Assembly: GCA_036522515.1 (NCBI GenBank)
Contig: DATDFQ010000049.1
Location: forward strand, 62,001-126,000
Length of the DNA stretch: 64,000 nucleotides
Direction of reading: 5' to 3'
DNA from: Bacteroidota bacterium
Lineage (GTDB): Bacteria; Bacteroidota; Ignavibacteria; UBA10030; SZUA-254
The position numbers and the translations under genes are program-made. Positions 53,210 through 62,001 of the stretch are shown here, in pieces. Each line of letters begins with the position of its first letter. The first letter of the stretch is position 1. The notes beneath the pieces are model-generated. The model did no database searches and was not told where the DNA came from. It saw only the letters and a list, made by a program, of their open reading frames with translations.

Positions 53210-53430
53210 TATTCGTTTTCATCTTCGAAGAAGAAATCTCCTTCGGTCGGATAATCCGGCCAGATCTCTTCCATGTTTTCGTAGGGCTCATCCGCGTCTT
53301 CCAATTCCTGCAGGTTTTCGATCAGTTCGGAAGGCGCCCCGGTACGCATCGCATAGTCTATGAGCTCTTCCTTTGTGGCGGGCCAGGGAGCTTCATCGAG
53401 ATACGAAGCGAGTTCCATAGTCCAAATCAT
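53206..53430 (-). CDS. DUF2795 protein
   Basis: Acidic protein of 74 residues with the typical MIWTMELASYLDEAPWPATKEELIDYAMRTGAP opening (positions 1-33) and a Glu/Asp-rich end (EGDFFFEDENEY). Family function is unknown; related proteins in FCB bacteria are similarly small. Its TGA shares bases with the presumed CTG start of the Omp85 gene, so the two are coupled. Confidence 0.85.
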   Translation of the reverse strand: MIWTMELASYLDEAPWPATKEELIDYAMRTGAPSELIENLQELEDADEPYENMEEIWPDYPTEGDFFFEDENEY

Positions 53431-53514
53431 CGTGCACTCCTCGATCGTCCGATTGCTTCAATACAACTAACAACAGCCAACGTTCAATGGTTCAATGATT
53501 GTACCGCATGCCGC

Positions 53515-54510
53515 TCAGCGTGCCGCAACACGGGCACGGTAATCGAGGGGATTGACATCATCCAGGAAATAGTCGGCGGGATTCTTGCTCACACCGTTGT
53601 ACCGCACTTCATAGTGGAGGTGGGGACCGCTTACAAGCCCTGTCTTGCCGCTCTTTGCAATCAACTGGCCGCGCACCACGTGCTGACCCGCATGGACAAG
53701 GACTTTGGAAAGATGGGCGTACAATGTCTGGTATCCGTAACCGTGCCGGAGCACGACCGTGATGCCGTACCCTCCGCCGCTCTGTCCGGCCATTTCGACG
53801 ACGCCGTCGCCGGCAGCCACGACCGGAGTGCCGACATCGTTGACGATATCAAGTCCTTCGTGCGTCTTGAATATTCCAAGCACCGGGTGCATCCGCAAAC
53901 CGAATTCCCCCACCGAGTAGAACCCCTCCATCGGTTTCAGCGCGGGGAGCGCGGAGAAGTACCCCTTGTTGTACTCGGATTTCTTTACGATCTGCCGATA
54001 GCTCTGCTCCTGAACTTTGAGCCGGCCTTCAAGTTCCCGGAGCGTCGCGGAAGCGGAACGCATCACGCTTCCCGCATCGCCCGGAGCGGACTCGGGATCG
54101 GCTGCGGCGCCGCCAGTTCCGGCGGTCGCAGCCGCGTCATCGAGCCGGGGGAGGTCCACCAGCAGCCGGAGGCGGTTGCCCTGCTCGTTCAACAGAGCGA
54201 ACGCGCCTTCCAGTTCCTTCAATTTGCCGTTGATTCCGGCCATCCGTTCCTGGAGCGCCTCGTTCTCGCGCTGGAGCCGGGTCGCACGGATATATCCGAG
54301 ACCGAGAGGATCCTCGAACAGATGATTCGCCAGCAGCACGAGGACGAGACAGAGCAACGTGGAAAGCGCCACGGCGGCGGCAAACTTGAGCGGAACGCGC
54401 TTGACGCGGCGAAGGCGGGATCCGTCTTCGAGGCAAAAATATTCCCGCCGGTGCCGTTCTCCCGGACGAATACCGATCGAGATCAGTTTTTTGATGAACC
54501 TCAGTGCCAC
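53515..54510 (-). CDS. M23-family peptidase with coiled coil and membrane anchor
   Basis: Protein of 331 residues. One membrane helix (about 40-60; AAAVALSTLLCLVLVLLANH), a coiled coil (about 75-180), then an M23/LytM domain with HxxxD in FKTHEGLDIVND and HxH in GPHLHYEVRYNG. Metal ligands are intact. It should cut peptide cross-links in the periplasm, or regulate amidases, at cell division or elongation. The start is GTG at 54510. It has its own promoter (54558-54586) with a leader of about 40 bases. Confidence 0.9.
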   Translation of the reverse strand: MALRFIKKLISIGIRPGERHRREYFCLEDGSRLRRVKRVPLKFAAAVALSTLLCLVLVLLANHLFEDPLGLGYIRATRLQRENEALQERMAGINGKLKELEGAFALLNEQGNRLRLLVDLPRLDDAAATAGTGGAAADPESAPGDAGSVMRSASATLRELEGRLKVQEQSYRQIVKKSEYNKGYFSALPALKPMEGFYSVGEFGLRMHPVLGIFKTHEGLDIVNDVGTPVVAAGDGVVEMAGQSGGGYGITVVLRHGYGYQTLYAHLSKVLVHAGQHVVRGQLIAKSGKTGLVSGPHLHYEVRYNGVSKNPADYFLDDVNPLDYRARVAAR

Positions 54511-54557
54511 GTTAGTGCTTAAATTGGAGAAAAGAAGGCGTTTTTTAAGAACTTCCG

Positions 54558-54586
54558 AAAATAAAGAATATTTACCAGTTTGTCAA
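54558..54586 (-). promoter_or_regulatory. Promoter of the M23 peptidase gene
   Basis: Minus-strand TTGACA (54581-54586), 17-base spacer, TATTTT (54558-54563). It lies between hprK and the peptidase gene. Confidence 0.6.
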
Positions 54587-54610
54587 GGGTTATCTTGACG
54601 GCGACCGGGG

Positions 54611-55627
54611 CTATTCGAAGTCGTGTTCGAAGTAATCGATCGCCCGTTCGCCCATATGTTTGGTCTTCTCGGTGATCACCGCCTCCAGCCGCTTCGAGAA
54701 TTCCTTGGCCGCATCGTAGCCGTAATGTTTCAGGAGGTGGTTGAGGGCGATCACTTCGCAGATCACCGTCACGTTCTTGCCGGGGAAAATCGGAAGCTCG
54801 ACCCTCGGCAGCTGCACCTCGAGAATCGCGATTCCCTGGTCGTCGAGCCCGGTCCGCGTGTAATCCTGATCGGGACGCCATTCCATCAATTCGATGACCA
54901 GTTCCACCCGCTTCTGGAACCGGATCGCCCGGATGCCGAACATGCTCCTGACGTCGATAAGGCCGAGGCCCCGGATTTCCATGAAATGCTTGACGAGGTC
55001 GGTTCCCGACCCCATCAGAATCCCCTCCCCCTTCCGGGTGATCATCACGACGTCGTCGGCGACGAGGCGGTGCCCCCGCTCGACGAGGTCGAGGGCGCTT
55101 TCGCTCTTCCCGATCCCGGAGCGGCCGACCAGCAGGACCCCGACCCCGTACACGTCGACGAACGACCCGTGGACCACGGTCTGGGGCGCGAATTGGTCGT
55201 CGAGAAAATCCGAGAGAAAATAGATGAATTTCGTGGTCTCGAACGGAGTCCGGAGGACCGGCACCTTGTGCTTGAGCGCGGCCTTGAGAAGGATGTCGTC
55301 CACCTTGTTGTCGCTCGTGACCACCACGCAGGGGACGTCGAAGCAGAAAATCGTTTCCAGCGCCCGCGCGCGCTGGTCGGGTTCGAGCTTTTCGAGGTAG
55401 CTGACTTCGGTGTTGCCGAACACCTGGACCCGGTCGTAGCGGAACAACTCCACGAACCCCGCGAGCGCCAGGCCGGGGCGGTGCACGTTCTTGTCGGTAA
55501 TCTCCTTGTCGAAGCCCAGGTCGCCCGTCAGGGACGTCAGGCGCAGCCGCTCCTTGTTCGATTCCACGAGGAAACCGATCGTGATGCTGCTCTTTTTCCT
55601 CGTCTCCTTCGCGCTTTCGAGACTCAT
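54611..55627 (-). CDS. hprK: HPr kinase/phosphorylase
   Basis: Protein of 338 residues. Walker A GRSGIGKSESALDL, the catalytic His region HRLVADDVVMI, and the HprK signature EIRGLGLIDVRSMFGIRAI are all present. It phosphorylates a serine of HPr or an HPr-like protein and reverses this with phosphate. No HPr gene is in the window. It overlaps the HPF gene (ATGA), linking carbon or energy signalling to ribosome hibernation. Confidence 0.95.
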   Translation of the reverse strand: MSLESAKETRKKSSITIGFLVESNKERLRLTSLTGDLGFDKEITDKNVHRPGLALAGFVELFRYDRVQVFGNTEVSYLEKLEPDQRARALETIFCFDVPCVVVTSDNKVDDILLKAALKHKVPVLRTPFETTKFIYFLSDFLDDQFAPQTVVHGSFVDVYGVGVLLVGRSGIGKSESALDLVERGHRLVADDVVMITRKGEGILMGSGTDLVKHFMEIRGLGLIDVRSMFGIRAIRFQKRVELVIELMEWRPDQDYTRTGLDDQGIAILEVQLPRVELPIFPGKNVTVICEVIALNHLLKHYGYDAAKEFSKRLEAVITEKTKHMGERAIDYFEHDFE

Positions 55628-55983
55628 TCCTCCTCCCCGTTCACAGGCTGCGTGCTGTCTTCCTTGACGCGGCGGAGCGCCTTTTTATTCTTCATCCGGA
55701 GCTTCATCTTGTACTTCGCAAGCCGCCGCTCGAGCTTGCCCACGGCAAGGTCGATCGATTTGTAGAAATCCTCCGACTTGTCCTTCGCCGTGAGGACGGT
55801 CCCGTCGACATGCAGATTGATCTCCGCGGACTTGACGCTCTTGAGGGTGCGCTCGAAACTGAGGATGACGTCGCTCCGAACGATGCCGTCATAGAACTTA
55901 TCGAGCTTCCGGATCGCGTCGACCGCATGTTTCCTGATCGCCGCGTGGGGCTTGAAACGCCGTGCCGTAAAATGGATTTCCAT
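55624..55983 (-). CDS. hpf: Ribosome hibernation promoting factor, short form
   Basis: Protein of 119 residues, the short HPF/YfiA type. MEIHFTARRFKPHAAIRKHA, the central KSAEINLHVDGTVLTAKDKSEDFYKSIDLA stretch (positions about 52-81) and a basic C-terminal region (RLAKYKMKLRMKNKK) fit. It binds the 30S A and P sites in resting cells. It shares 4 bases with hprK and follows the recombinase gene by 39 bases. Confidence 0.92.
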   Translation of the reverse strand: MEIHFTARRFKPHAAIRKHAVDAIRKLDKFYDGIVRSDVILSFERTLKSVKSAEINLHVDGTVLTAKDKSEDFYKSIDLAVGKLERRLAKYKMKLRMKNKKALRRVKEDSTQPVNGEEE

Positions 55984-56022
55984 GGTGTTGTCCCCCTATG
56001 CATTGAGGTTCGCCGGATCTCA

Positions 56023-56928
56023 TCATGCTTTCGGATGAGCCTGTTTATAAATACGCTTGAGCCGGTCAACTGTTACATGGGTGTACAATTGCGTTGTCGA
56101 AAGACTTTCATGCCCGAGCAGCTCCTTCACGGCCCGGAGATCCGCGCCTCGGTTCACCAGGTGTGTGGCGAACGTATGGCGCAGAATGTGCGGGCTCTTC
56201 TTGGCGATGTCCGAAACGAGCCCGATGTAGCGGTGGACGACCCGGTAGACCCCTCTCGCAGAAATGCGCCGGCCGCGGTCCGAGAGGAAGAGGGCGCCGG
56301 GGTCGCGCCGGGAGCCTTTCGCGCCGGATTCTTCGTCTCTCCGGAGCCGGTAGCTGCGGATCGCCTCTTTCGCTCTTCGTCCGAGCGGTACGATCCGGTG
56401 CTTGCTCCCCTTGCCGAGGACTTTGATGGTCCCGTCGCTCAAATCGAGGCTCGCGGTATCCATCTGCACAAGCTCGTTCACGCGGATTCCCGTCCCGTAC
56501 AAGAGCTCCAGGAGCGCGCGATCGCGGAGGCCGTTGACGGTGGAAGTGTCGGGAAGGGTCATCATCGTTTCCACAGCCGGCTCGTCGAGAAAAAGCGGGA
56601 GGCGCCTCGGCAGGCGGGGGGATGAAACGGCCGCCGCGGGGTTGTTCGCCAGCGCGCCGCGCCGGACCTGCGCGTCGAGAAAAGACCGTACGGATGAGAG
56701 CTTCCGCGCGGCGCTCGTCTTGCTGGCCCCCCGCTCCAGGAGATCTCCGAGGAAAAGCCGGATGGTCAGGCGATCGATCCCGTTCAGGTCGACGGGCGCG
56801 CCCGATCCGTGCCGGAGGAGAAATTCATGAAACTGGGAGAGGTCGTTCCCGTAGGCGGCAATCGTATGAGGCGAGTACCGTTTCACATCCGAACAATGAT
56901 CGAGATATTCGCGGATCGCGCGTTCCAT
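56023..56928 (-). CDS. Tyrosine recombinase XerC/XerD
   Basis: Protein of 301 residues, normal Xer length. N-terminal SAM-like core (SPHTIAAYGNDLSQF) and catalytic residues Arg in GTGIRVNEL, Lys in LGKGSKHRIVPL, His-x-x-Arg in HILRHTFATHL, His in LGHESLS and Tyr in TTQLYTHVT. It resolves chromosome dimers at dif. Genome position by topA, with no phage genes near, argues for the housekeeping Xer, not a phage integrase. XerC versus XerD cannot be settled. Confidence 0.92.
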   Translation of the reverse strand: MERAIREYLDHCSDVKRYSPHTIAAYGNDLSQFHEFLLRHGSGAPVDLNGIDRLTIRLFLGDLLERGASKTSAARKLSSVRSFLDAQVRRGALANNPAAAVSSPRLPRRLPLFLDEPAVETMMTLPDTSTVNGLRDRALLELLYGTGIRVNELVQMDTASLDLSDGTIKVLGKGSKHRIVPLGRRAKEAIRSYRLRRDEESGAKGSRRDPGALFLSDRGRRISARGVYRVVHRYIGLVSDIAKKSPHILRHTFATHLVNRGADLRAVKELLGHESLSTTQLYTHVTVDRLKRIYKQAHPKA

Positions 56929-56937
56929 CGGCCCTCT

Positions 56938-59268
56938 TCAGCCCGCCAGAGCGGCGGCCTCCTCCTCCCTGGCAATCTCCGCCTTGCAGGAGGGACACTT
57001 CAGATACTCGCCCCGTTTCTGCGAGAACTTGAGGACCATGTAGGGAGATCCGCACGTGTCGCACACCCTGTTCAGAGGCTTGTCCCATGACGCAAAATCA
57101 CACTCGGGATAGCGGGAGCAGCCGAAGAACGACCGCTTCCGCTTCGTCTTCCGCTCGATGACATCCCCCACGGTGCACTTCGGACATTTGACGCCGGTGG
57201 AAATCGGCTTGGTGTTCTTGCATTTCGGATAATTGGAGCAGCCGAGGAACGTGCCGAACTTGCTCGACCTGACGAGCAACTCGCCGCCGCACAGCTCGCA
57301 CTTGAGCCCGACGAGGTGCTGGTGTTTTTCCTGGTCCTCGGGCAGCGGCTTGGTGTTCTTGCAGGTGGGATAGCCGCTGCATGCCATGAACTTCCCGTTG
57401 CGGCCCCATTTGATGATCATCGGCTTTCCGCAGAGCTCGCAGGCTTCCTCGGTGACCACCTGCATCGACTTCTTGATCGCGGTGGTTTTCTGGGAGACCC
57501 GCTCCAGGGATTCGCTGAACGGCCCGTAAAAATCATCGAGGACGGTCTTGTAGTCGCTCTTTGCCGACGCGATCGTATCGAGCTCCTCCTCCATCTTCGC
57601 CGTGAACTTTACATTGAAGACCTGCGGAAAGTGGGTGGTGAGAAGCCGGTTGACCTCCATGCCCAGGTCGAGCGCGTAGAGTTTGCGCTCGCGTTGTTCC
57701 ACATAGTTTCTGTTCATGATCGTTCCGACGATCATCGCGTAGGTGCTCGGCCGTCCGATCCCGAGCGCTTCCAGTATTTTCACGAGGCTGCTCTCCGTGT
57801 ACCGGGGAGGGGGCGAGGTTTCGTGCCGGTGCGGGATCAGGTTCCGGAGCTGCGCCGCCTGGCCGGCTGCGAGATCGGGCGGCAGCTTCTCGTCGGCCAC
57901 TTCGGGATCTTCCTCTTCGCGGTCGCCCTCGCGATCGGCCGCGTCCTCGTACACCTGGAGGAATCCTCTGAACGTATAGACGGAAGAAGTCGCCTTGAAC
58001 ACGAAAGGGCCCCCTTCCACGAGCACCGTGGTGGTCTCCATCACGGCCGCCTCCATCTGGCAGGCTACGAACCGGTTCCAGATCAACTCGTAGAGGTTGT
58101 AGAGCTCCTTGTCGAGATACTTCCTGACCGCCTTGGGGGAGTATTTCATCGAGGTCGGGCGGATCGCCTCGTGGGCGTCCTGTGAGGTTTTCTTCTTCTT
58201 ATAGACCTGGGGGGTTTTCGGCACATACTCTTTCCCGTAGTTATTCAGTATGTGCTCCCGGACCGCGGCGACGGCATCATCGCTCAGCCGCGTCGAATCG
58301 GTCCTCATGTAGGTGATCAGGCCGACGGAGCCTTCCGCGCCGAGTTCGATCCCTTCGTAGAGTTTCTGCGCCAGCTTCATGGCGCGGGATGCGGAGAGCC
58401 GGAGCTTCCGCGAGGCCTCCTGCTGGAGCGTACTGGTGATGAACGGCGGCAAGGGATTCCGCCTGGTCTCCCGCTTTTGGACGCTCGAAATGGCGTACGC
58501 GTGCTTCTTGATCTCCTCGATCGTGGCCTGCACTTCGGGCTCGGAACGGATATACGTATGCTTCGCGGCCGTCCCCCGGTGCTGGATGTCGGCGAGATTC
58601 TCCTTCGAAGGAACGAACAGGTCCTTTCCCCCCATCCGGACGAGCTTCGCGAAAAACGGGGCGCCCCCGCGGGACAGGAACTCCCCGATCACCGACCAGT
58701 ATTCCGTCGGACGGAACGACCTGACCTGCTCTTCACGCTCGCAGATCAGCCGGAGCGCAACCGATTGCACCCGCCCCGCGGAGAGTCCGTAAAAAAGGGT
58801 CTTCCAGACAAAGGGGCTGACCTTGTATCCGACGATCCGGTCCATGACGCGGCGCGCCCTCTGGCTGGCAACCAGATGCTCGTCAATCCTTTTGGGTTGC
58901 CGCATCGCCTCGGCGATCCCTTTTTCGGTGATTTCATGGAAGAGCACGCGGAAGATATTGGGATTCTTCGCCGTGACTTCCTCGGCGATATCCGCCGCGA
59001 TCGCTTCTCCCTCCCGGTCGGGATCTGTCGCGATGAACACCGTTCCGGCGCGGGAGGCCGACTCCCGGAGGTCTTCGATGACGCCTTCCTTCCCCGCAAT
59101 CGTCTCAAACGTCGTCGCAAATCCGTCTTCCACATCGACGCCGAGCGTGCTTTTGGGAAGATTCTTGATATGGCCGACGGAGGCCTTTACGACGTACTCC
59201 TTCCCCAGGTATTTGTTGATCGTTTTCGCCTTCGCGGGCGATTCCACAATTATCAGCGACTTATCCAC
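56938..59268 (-). CDS. topA: DNA topoisomerase I
   Basis: Protein of 776 residues. Toprim motif (IIVESPAKAKTI, ATDPDREGEAIA), active-site Tyr in GLITYMRTDSTRLS, RARRVMDRIVGYKVSPFVW, and four C-terminal zinc ribbons starting CELCGKPM, CELCGGEL, CPKCTVGD and CDTCGSPY. It relaxes negative supercoils. It is 9 bases upstream of the xer gene. Nothing unusual. Confidence 0.97.
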   Translation of the reverse strand: MDKSLIIVESPAKAKTINKYLGKEYVVKASVGHIKNLPKSTLGVDVEDGFATTFETIAGKEGVIEDLRESASRAGTVFIATDPDREGEAIAADIAEEVTAKNPNIFRVLFHEITEKGIAEAMRQPKRIDEHLVASQRARRVMDRIVGYKVSPFVWKTLFYGLSAGRVQSVALRLICEREEQVRSFRPTEYWSVIGEFLSRGGAPFFAKLVRMGGKDLFVPSKENLADIQHRGTAAKHTYIRSEPEVQATIEEIKKHAYAISSVQKRETRRNPLPPFITSTLQQEASRKLRLSASRAMKLAQKLYEGIELGAEGSVGLITYMRTDSTRLSDDAVAAVREHILNNYGKEYVPKTPQVYKKKKTSQDAHEAIRPTSMKYSPKAVRKYLDKELYNLYELIWNRFVACQMEAAVMETTTVLVEGGPFVFKATSSVYTFRGFLQVYEDAADREGDREEEDPEVADEKLPPDLAAGQAAQLRNLIPHRHETSPPPRYTESSLVKILEALGIGRPSTYAMIVGTIMNRNYVEQRERKLYALDLGMEVNRLLTTHFPQVFNVKFTAKMEEELDTIASAKSDYKTVLDDFYGPFSESLERVSQKTTAIKKSMQVVTEEACELCGKPMIIKWGRNGKFMACSGYPTCKNTKPLPEDQEKHQHLVGLKCELCGGELLVRSSKFGTFLGCSNYPKCKNTKPISTGVKCPKCTVGDVIERKTKRKRSFFGCSRYPECDFASWDKPLNRVCDTCGSPYMVLKFSQKRGEYLKCPSCKAEIAREEEAAALAG

Positions 59269-59286
59269 CGTTCGTCCCTTCCAGAT

Positions 59287-59712
59287 TCATCTGCTCAACC
59301 TCAGAAGATATGCGTCCTCGAGCCGGCTCATCTCGCGCTTTTCGCGGGCGAGCTTGTCATCATAGTCCAGCAAATGCAACACACCGTGAATCACCAGCCG
59401 GGCCGCTTCGTTCTTCAGGGTCACGCGGTACCGGCGGGCCTGCCTCCGGGCCTGATCGAGATTGACGTACACCTCACCCTCGACGTACTTCCCGGGGCCG
59501 TCCCCCAGGGGGAAGCTGAGAACGTCCGTGGCATGCCGGCGGCGGAGATACGTCGAATTCAACCGGATCATCGAACGGTCGTCTATATAGATAATCCTCA
59601 GTTCCGCCCGTTTCCTCCGTTCACCAGTCAGAACACGCCTCGCGATCCGGATAGTTTCATCCCGCCGCAAGGGCCGCCGCGAGGCGGCATGAAACACGCT
59701 CACGCTGATCAT
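59287..59712 (-). CDS. ybeY: Endoribonuclease YbeY, rRNA maturation
   Basis: Protein of 141 residues. The metal motif reads HGVLHLLDYDDKLAREKREM: two His of the H-x3-H motif are kept, but the third His of the usual HGxxHLxGYDH is Asp. Bacteroidota YbeY often lacks it too (they carry GYKDK), so the protein is probably functional. It trims and checks 16S rRNA. The ATG overlaps the stop of the upstream gene (ATGA). Confidence 0.88.
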   Translation of the reverse strand: MISVSVFHAASRRPLRRDETIRIARRVLTGERRKRAELRIIYIDDRSMIRLNSTYLRRRHATDVLSFPLGDGPGKYVEGEVYVNLDQARRQARRYRVTLKNEAARLVIHGVLHLLDYDDKLAREKREMSRLEDAYLLRLSR

Positions 59713-60173
59713 GAGGGCTTTTTTCGCTTGCGGGCCTTCGGGGCGGGCAGAATTCCCTCGGTCAGCGAGAGAGCGATGCCGGAAAGCATGATTTCGGGGC
59801 CCAGCTGCGTGAAGTCACCGGAGAGGAGTTCCCGGTCCACGTTCGCATAGAGGGAACACCCCCCCTCTTTCTCGACGATCAGGCCGGAGAGCTTTCCCTG
59901 ATACTCCCCGACAAAGGTCACCTCGTTCAGCATCGTGCTCACGACAAACCCGGAGCAAAAATGAAGCTGCAGGTGGGCGCTCGGGGTGTAGACGGAAACC
60001 AAGTTTCCCCGGCGCTTGCCGATCGGAAGGTCCGGGTAGATCTCCACCGCAAGTTTCCGGCCCGTGCCCTTGTTCTCGAGCTCGTACCGGATATTGTTCC
60101 CCTTATGCTTTGCCGGGACCCCGAGCGCACGGCTCAGTTTCTTAAAGTCCTGTACTTTAAATGCGAACGCCAT
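59709..60173 (-). CDS. Conserved-looking protein of unknown function upstream of ybeY
   Basis: Protein of 154 residues, no signal peptide and no membrane segment. It has FKVQDFKKLSRALGV at the N-terminus, an approximately 90-residue beta-rich middle (KLAVEIYPDLPIG, HLQLHFCSGFVVSTML, EVTFVGEYQGKLSG) and a highly basic tail (APKARKRKKPS). I recognise no family. Coupling to ybeY (ATGA overlap) suggests an RNA-related or housekeeping role, but this is only context. Codon use looks like its neighbours. Confidence 0.65.
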   Translation of the reverse strand: MAFAFKVQDFKKLSRALGVPAKHKGNNIRYELENKGTGRKLAVEIYPDLPIGKRRGNLVSVYTPSAHLQLHFCSGFVVSTMLNEVTFVGEYQGKLSGLIVEKEGGCSLYANVDRELLSGDFTQLGPEIMLSGIALSLTEGILPAPKARKRKKPS

Positions 60174-60207
60174 TCCGCTTCCTGATCCTTATCGTCAGCA
60201 TGAGAAT

Positions 60208-60250
60208 AAAAACCCCGACTGTTCACTCGCACAGACGTGCACACTCGGGG
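60208..60250 (-). terminator. Intrinsic terminator after the cold-shock gene
   Basis: On the minus strand, CCCCGA pairs with TCGGGG across an inner GCAC-gtct-GTGC hairpin and is followed by TTTTTATT. It lies about 28 bases past the cold-shock stop and ahead of the next gene on that strand. Confidence 0.7.
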
Positions 60251-60277
60251 ATGCTCCAACCCTCCGTCGTGGTCTTC

Positions 60278-60487
60278 TTATGAGACCACCACGACGTTGT
60301 GGGCCTGCAACCCGTTCTTCCCCTCCTGCACATCGAACTGAACCACCATCCCCTCCTTCAGCGACTTGAACTCATTTTCGGTCTGGATCGAGCTGTAGTG
60401 CACGAAAATATCCCCTCCCCCTTCCTCCGGCACGATGAAGCCATACCCCTTTTTCCCGTCGAACCACTTGACCCTGCCTCTTGTCAT
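60278..60487 (-). CDS. Cold-shock domain protein
   Basis: Protein of 69 residues, one CSD. RNP1 is KGYGFIVPE and RNP2 is DIFVHYSSI, with GRVKWFDGKKGYG at the start. It binds single-stranded RNA and DNA and melts RNA structure. ATG at 60487 follows AGGAGGA. A strong promoter and terminator flank it, so it is monocistronic, with about a 42-base leader. Confidence 0.94.
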   Translation of the reverse strand: MTRGRVKWFDGKKGYGFIVPEEGGGDIFVHYSSIQTENEFKSLKEGMVVQFDVQEGKNGLQAHNVVVVS

Positions 60488-60535
60488 GGACGTGTCCTCC
60501 TCCTGGCCGATGAAAAGCGCGCGTTCGGTTGTGCA

Positions 60536-60565
60536 AATATAATAGAGGGTCGCTATCAATGTCAA
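60536..60565 (-). promoter_or_regulatory. Promoter of the cold-shock gene
   Basis: Minus-strand TTGACA (60560-60565), 18-base spacer, TATATT (60536-60541). It gives the predicted 42-base leader. Confidence 0.65.
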
Positions 60566-60581
60566 GTAGGGGCGGTGACGC

Positions 60582-61478
60582 TCAGAGATCCAGCTCCATT
60601 CCCTCCGCCGCCGCGATGCAGTCGAAGGTGTACTGGCGTTTGCGAATTTCCTTCCTGCACTTCTTGAGGATGTCGTCCACCTTCTCGTCGCCGTGCGCCG
60701 GATCGTGGTGAAAGAGGATCAGCCGCTTCACGTTCCCTTCGGCCGCGACCTTCAGGGTGAACAGATAGTGGGAGTGTCCCCACCCGACGCGATCGACGTA
60801 CTCTTCCGGCGTGTAGGTCGCATCGTGGATCAGGACGTCGGCATCCCGCACAAAATCGAATATTCGCTGGTTCGGATCGCCCGTGGACTTCAAAAAACGG
60901 TCGATAATGACCTTGTCCACGTTGCGGATCGATTGCGCGGCCCGGCGGTCGAACGGCTCGTTGTCGCTGATGTAGACGAGCACCTTCCCTTTCGATGCGA
61001 TCCGGTACCCGATGGCGAAGGTCGGATGGTTGACGAATATCGTCCGGACATGGGCGTCGAAGACGTCGAATTCCTCCTCCACGACTTTCCGGAACTTGAG
61101 CGTCGCCTTCAGTTCGTTCAGCTGAACGGGGAAATAGACCTTGTTCATCTGATCGGAGATCATTTTCTGCAGGGAAACTTTTTCGGTCTCGCCCCCGATG
61201 ATCGTCAGCTCATTCCCCGAGATGAAGGCGGGCTTGAAGAAGGGAAATCCCTGGATATGGTCCCAGTGCATGTGGGAAATCATCAGATAGGCCTTGATCG
61301 ACTCGCCCCTCTCGATGAGCCGCTCCCCGAGGTTCCTGATGCCCGTTCCGGCATCCAGGATAATCAGCTCCTTGTTCGCGAGCCGAACCTCCACGCAGGG
61401 CGTGTTCCCCCCGTACCGCACCGTCTGTTTCCCGGGAGTGGAGATCGAGCCGCGGGTCCCCCAGAAGACAAGCCGCAT
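60582..61478 (-). CDS. MBL-fold metallo-hydrolase
   Basis: Protein of 298 residues. FWGTRGSISTPG at the start, the metal motif SHMHWDHIQGFPFF (HxHxDH), YISDNEPF, ADVLIHDATYTPEEY, GWGHSHY and LFHHDPAHGDEKVD are the set of the cAMP-phosphodiesterase/RNase Z-like MBL group. Substrate is probably a phosphodiester or cyclic nucleotide, unproven. The ATG at 61478 opens the domain; an in-frame ATG at 61526 would overlap the upstream gene. Confidence 0.83.
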   Translation of the reverse strand: MRLVFWGTRGSISTPGKQTVRYGGNTPCVEVRLANKELIILDAGTGIRNLGERLIERGESIKAYLMISHMHWDHIQGFPFFKPAFISGNELTIIGGETEKVSLQKMISDQMNKVYFPVQLNELKATLKFRKVVEEEFDVFDAHVRTIFVNHPTFAIGYRIASKGKVLVYISDNEPFDRRAAQSIRNVDKVIIDRFLKSTGDPNQRIFDFVRDADVLIHDATYTPEEYVDRVGWGHSHYLFTLKVAAEGNVKRLILFHHDPAHGDEKVDDILKKCRKEIRKRQYTFDCIAAAEGMELDL

Positions 61479-61488
61479 CGGGGTGCGG

Positions 61489-62001
61489 TTATGTTGCGTC
61501 CCGGTATGTTTTGACGTAGTCGACATAATGTTGGGCAGACTCTTCGAGCATCAACCGCTCCTCCGGCGACAACTTCCGGACGACCCGGGCGGGAACTCCC
61601 GCAGCCATCACCCCTTCCGGAATGAGCGTGCCGGGGCGGACGACGGAGCCGGCCGCGAGGAGAGTATAGGAATTTATTCGTGCATTATCAAGGACTATGG
61701 CCCCCATTCCGATCAGGCAGAAGTCGCCGACCGTGCACCCGTGGAGAATTGCCCCGTGCCCGACGGTGACATTTTTCCCGACACGGAGGGGAAATTTCGC
61801 ATGCGTCACATGGAGGAGGCAGCCGTCCTGGATATTGGTTCGCTCTCCGATCCGGATCGAGTTGACGTCTCCCCGGATGACGGCGTTGAACCAGACGCTG
61901 GAATCCTGCCCGATCTCCACGTCGCCGATGATCTCGGCGCTTGCGCAGAGGAAGGCGGATTCGTGGATCGCCGGGGCGGTTCCGCGGTAGGGGTGAATCA
62001 T
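61489..62001 (-). CDS. Gamma-class carbonic anhydrase family protein (left-handed beta-helix)
   Basis: Protein of 170 residues with hexapeptide repeats (AEIIGDVEIG, VWFNAVIRGDVNSIRIG, TNIQDGCLLHVTH, VTVGHGAILHGCTVG). The three metal His residues lie in LLHVTH, VGHGAILHGC. CaiE/PaaY-like. It may hydrate CO2 or be a related acyl-transfer fold. ATG at 62001 overlaps the DUF3108 stop (ATGA). Confidence 0.87.
   Translation of the reverse strand: MIHPYRGTAPAIHESAFLCASAEIIGDVEIGQDSSVWFNAVIRGDVNSIRIGERTNIQDGCLLHVTHAKFPLRVGKNVTVGHGAILHGCTVGDFCLIGMGAIVLDNARINSYTLLAAGSVVRPGTLIPEGVMAAGVPARVVRKLSPEERLMLEESAQHYVDYVKTYRDAT

Noticed and set aside
56023-56928. Phage-type integrase
   Set aside because: Length, motif spacing and neighbours (topA, hpf) fit a housekeeping Xer recombinase, and no attachment or phage gene is near.
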